NCBI GenBank assembly: GCA_943325655.2
Contig: CALPQG020000075.1
Location: forward strand, 1-8,842
Origin: Bifidobacterium breve
Lineage (GTDB): Bacteria > Bacteroidota > Bacteroidia > Cytophagales > UBA9547
DNA length: 8,842 nt
Direction: 5' to 3'
Shown here in pieces: positions 6,499 to 8,842 of this stretch; position 1 is the stretch's first letter; each line of letters starts with the position of its first letter. The notes under the pieces are model-generated. The model did no database searches. It worked only from the letters and a program-made list of their open reading frames with translations, and had not been told where the DNA came from. The translations under genes were made by a program, and so were the position numbers.

Positions 6499-7503
6499 AT
6501 GAAAATGAAAAAAAATCTAATTTTTTTACTAATCTCTTTAGTAATATTTGGTTGTGGGGAAAAAGATGCGTGTAAAGACGCACCAGATGCCTCAAATATC
6601 CCCGTAACAGTTACGATTGAACGTGTTGAAGAAGAGCTTTTTAAAAACAAATCCAAAGCACAAATCAGGGCTTACCTTCAAAAAGATAAATTATTGGCAA
6701 ACCATTTTTTTAATGTGAACAAATATCCTAACGATAGTTTAATTGTTAACTCCCTGTACAATACCCTCAATCATCCAAGCCTTGATACTGTTTATAGAGA
6801 AACGCAAGCGGTGTTTGGAGACATGAAAGATGTAAAAACGCAGTTTGAAGAGGCGTTTAGAAATATTAAATATTATTATCCTGATTTTTATATTCCCAAA
6901 ATCAAAACCATCATTACTGGTTTAAACAATGACTTGTATGTGTCGGACAGTTTAATTGTGATTGGCTTGGATTTTTTTCTAGGTCCTAAAGGAACTTATA
7001 TTCCTAATATTCCCAATTATGTTTTAAAACGCTATCAGAAACAATACCTTGTTTCAATTGTGGTGTCCTTGATTTCTCAAAAATACAACCAGGTAAATAT
7101 GTTGGATAAAAGCCTTTTGGCAGAAATGATATACTATGGAAAATCGTATGAATTTGTAAAAACAATGATGCCATGCACCAACGACACCATTGTATTAGGT
7201 TATGACAAACAAGAAGTCATTGATTGTGATATTTATGAAAGTGTGATTTGGGCTAATTTTGTACAAAATAATTTATTGTTCAAAACTGATCATTTTACGG
7301 TAAACAAATTCGTAGGAGAGAGTCCAAAAACTTATGAAATTGGAGATAAATGTCCGGGTAGAATTGGCAGATGGGTTGGCTGGAGAATTATACAAAAATA
7401 CAGAAAAGAAAATGAGGCGGTAAAAATTCAGGACCTGATGAAAAACAATGATGCTAAAAAAATATTTGAAGCATCGAAATACAAGCCAGAAAAAAAGAAA
7501 TAA
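6499..7503 (+). CDS. gldB: GldB-like gliding motility lipoprotein
   Basis: This 334-residue protein matches the GldB family of Bacteroidota lipoproteins. In Flavobacterium johnsoniae GldB is required for gliding, although its biochemical role is not known. Residues 1-18 are a lipoprotein signal with lipobox I-F-G-C, giving acylated Cys19. The body shows family hallmarks: LDTVYRETQAVFGD (95-108), YYYPDFYIPKI (125-135), IVIGLDFFLGPKGTY (153-167), KRYQKQYL (177-184), LLAEMIYYGKSYEF (206-219) and PGRIGRWVGWRII (286-298). The part around 206-219 lies where related DUF2268 proteins carry a metalloprotease HExxH; here the histidines are absent, so it is not expected to be a zinc protease. Met1 and Met3 are both possible starts and give nearly the same signal. 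The usual partner gldC is not downstream; an AI-2E-family gene follows after 2 bases. Whether this organism glides cannot be read from one gene. Confidence 0.8.
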   Translation: MKMKKNLIFLLISLVIFGCGEKDACKDAPDASNIPVTVTIERVEEELFKNKSKAQIRAYLQKDKLLANHFFNVNKYPNDSLIVNSLYNTLNHPSLDTVYRETQAVFGDMKDVKTQFEEAFRNIKYYYPDFYIPKIKTIITGLNNDLYVSDSLIVIGLDFFLGPKGTYIPNIPNYVLKRYQKQYLVSIVVSLISQKYNQVNMLDKSLLAEMIYYGKSYEFVKTMMPCTNDTIVLGYDKQEVIDCDIYESVIWANFVQNNLLFKTDHFTVNKFVGESPKTYEIGDKCPGRIGRWVGWRIIQKYRKENEAVKIQDLMKNNDAKKIFEASKYKPEKKK

Positions 7504-7505
7504 TC

Positions 7506-8546
7506 ATGTCAACTGTATACACCTCTAGTCAACGTAAATATTTTACTTTGGCTATTGTAATATTTTTAGCGGGATTTCTACTTTACGCCATACGAAATAT
7601 TTTTTCGGCAGCATTGGGAGCAATTATACTGTATTGTTTGTTCAAACCAATCTATATCTATTTAATTGACAATTTTAAACTCAATAAATCATTCTCCGCA
7701 CTATTGACGTGTTTTTTGTCTTTTATAATCATCATTTTTCCACTGACTACTTTTAGTTGGATGCTCGTAGCGAAAATCAAAGAAATCAGCAACCAACCAA
7801 AAGAAATATTACTCATTGCCGAAAAACTAAAATTGCTGATTGGGAAATATATCAGCAATCCTCAATTTATTGAAGAAACACTACTCAGTATTCGAAAATG
7901 GGGAATTAGCGCCATAACAGATGTATTGTCAAGCACTTTCGATATTGTACTGATTATCGTGTTGATGTATTTTGTATTGTATTATATGTTTTACCATTAT
8001 TCAAAATTTGAAGAAACACTCATCAAATATGTCCCATTTTCAAGAGAAAACAGTTTGAAATTTGGTATTGAATTGAATAGAATGACCCGTTCGAATATCA
8101 TAGGACAAGGTTTTATCGCCGTTGTGCAAGGTTTTTTAGTGGGAGTAGGTTTTATTATATTTGGCATCAAAGATGCTTTTTTTTGGGGGGTTATCTCTAC
8201 CTTTCTTTCATTTTTACCTTTTGTGGGATCATCATTGGTGTTCATTCCTGCAGGAATAGTATCACTGGCTTATGGTGAATACACCGCTGGTATTGGAATT
8301 ATTTTATGGGGATTTTTATTTGTAACTACTATCGACAATGTGATCAGGTTTTTCATTAACCAAAAATATGCAGACACACATCCACTTGTTACAGTAATTG
8401 GCGTGGTAATTGGTCTTCCACTTTTTGGCGTTCTGGGAATTGTATATGGACCATTTTTGGTTTCATTTTTTCTCTTAACAGTTTCTATTTATGAAAAAAC
8501 TTATATCGACAAACGCAATGATGACAAACTACACCATGTTTACTAA
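7506..8546 (+). CDS. AI-2E/PerM-family (UPF0118) inner-membrane transporter
   Basis: This 346-residue protein is of usual length for the AI-2E exporter/PerM family. Two helical pairs lie at about residues 13-54 and 62-88, followed by an amphipathic linker (about 89-140), a helix at 143-163, a second polar stretch and several C-terminal helices from about 200 to 328. The conserved C-terminal block is plain: FLPFVGSSLVFIPAG (236-250), TIDNVIRFFINQKYAD (275-290), HPLVTVIGVVIGLPLFG (292-308) and GIVYGPFLVS (311-320). Members include TqsA of E. coli, linked to autoinducer-2 export, and others linked to Na+/H+ exchange, so the substrate here is open. The start is 2 bases after the gldB-like stop and the end overlaps the next gene, indicating cotranscription and probable translational coupling. 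Confidence 0.92.
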   Translation: MSTVYTSSQRKYFTLAIVIFLAGFLLYAIRNIFSAALGAIILYCLFKPIYIYLIDNFKLNKSFSALLTCFLSFIIIIFPLTTFSWMLVAKIKEISNQPKEILLIAEKLKLLIGKYISNPQFIEETLLSIRKWGISAITDVLSSTFDIVLIIVLMYFVLYYMFYHYSKFEETLIKYVPFSRENSLKFGIELNRMTRSNIIGQGFIAVVQGFLVGVGFIIFGIKDAFFWGVISTFLSFLPFVGSSLVFIPAGIVSLAYGEYTAGIGIILWGFLFVTTIDNVIRFFINQKYADTHPLVTVIGVVIGLPLFGVLGIVYGPFLVSFFLLTVSIYEKTYIDKRNDDKLHHVY

Positions 8547-8842
8547 AATCACAGGCATCGCCTTACTGCATTTCAGTATACTGTTCAACGCTTTTTCTCA
8601 AGAAGTAAAGCCAATTGACCTCAAACAATTTGAAACGCTATTGAACCGTCAAAAAGACACGATTTATGTGTATAATTTCTTTGCTACCTGGTGCAAACCC
8701 TGTGTAAAAGAAATTCCTCATTTCGTTAAATTTGCCAATGATTCAGCTTCAACCAAAATAAAAGTAGTTTTTATAAACCTCGATCAGTTAGAAAATTTAG
8801 AAGACATTGTGAATCCATTCGTGTCCAAGAAAAAAATTACCC
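8536..8842 (+). CDS. Thioredoxin/TlpA-like protein, 3' end cut by window
   Basis: The 102 visible codons encode a signal peptide (about residues 1-21, ending FNAFS-QE) and the first half of a thioredoxin fold. The active site is WCKPC (52-56, C53 and C56) after YVYNFFAT, followed by the beta-strand KVVFINLD (76-83). This is the pattern of exported TlpA/ResA-like disulfide reductases acting outside the cytoplasm. The cis-proline loop lies beyond the window. I chose ATG 8536 because it gives the most typical signal peptide; in-frame ATGs also stand at 8491, 8518 and 8521, which would lengthen the N terminus by 5-15 residues. With 8536 the gene overlaps the AI-2E-family gene by 11 bases, so it is probably the third member of the gldB-like operon. 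Confidence 0.85.
   Translation, partial: MFTKITGIALLHFSILFNAFSQEVKPIDLKQFETLLNRQKDTIYVYNFFATWCKPCVKEIPHFVKFANDSASTKIKVVFINLDQLENLEDIVNPFVSKKKIT

Noticed and set aside
7997..8245. 82-codon minus-strand frame with a lysine/proline-rich translation
   Set aside because: It is antisense to conserved membrane helices of the AI-2E-family protein and has low-complexity composition typical of shadow frames.
1..8842. CRISPR array, tRNA, rRNA or a defence system
   Set aside because: No spaced direct repeats, cloverleaf structures, rRNA segments, or nuclease, helicase or methyltransferase genes were recognised.

Overview
The window looks like a chromosomal segment of an AT-rich Bacteroidota bacterium, probably from Flavobacteriia or a related gliding class. 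The evidence is a secreted protein with a type IX secretion (T9SS) C-terminal sorting domain, a GldB-type gliding-motility lipoprotein, a PorT-like outer-membrane beta-barrel, a lack of strong Shine-Dalgarno sequences, and several TTG/TAnnTTTG promoter-like motifs of the Bacteroidota type. No rRNA, tRNA, CRISPR array, transposase or integrase is visible.

Left part (1-1776): a short coding-like tail (11-121) and a noncoding leader precede a 476-residue secreted leucine-rich-repeat protein. It has a signal peptide, an EF-hand-like acidic loop, 14 repeats of exactly 21 residues with cysteine and asparagine ladders, and a T9SS type A sorting domain.

Middle (about 1870-5283): a plausible promoter leads into two co-directional genes. 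The first encodes a 645-residue polytopic membrane protein that I do not recognise but which resembles GT-C glycosyltransferases in architecture. The second encodes a GtrB/ArnC/DPM1-like polyprenyl-phosphate glycosyltransferase of family GT2. Together they suggest a small lipid-linked sugar-transfer cassette without a visible GtrA flippase. The membrane-protein gene is clearly more AT-rich than its surroundings. A gene-less stretch of about 350 bp (4932-5283) follows and may hold decayed sequence.

Right part (5284-8842): on the minus strand, a PorT-like beta-barrel gene lies upstream of a DCC-family (DUF393) redox protein, with a strong hairpin between them. Diverging from these on the plus strand is a tightly packed run: a gldB-like lipoprotein gene, then an AI-2E/PerM-family transporter gene 2 nt later, then an overlapping thioredoxin/TlpA-like gene cut by the window end. 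These three are probably one transcript.

Most of the window is recognisable Bacteroidota housekeeping or accessory content. The parts most worth a second look are the GT-C-like/GT2 pair, the near-perfect Cys/Asn ladder of the LRR protein, and the hairpin placed just before the DCC gene. I found no convincing evidence for a wholly new system.
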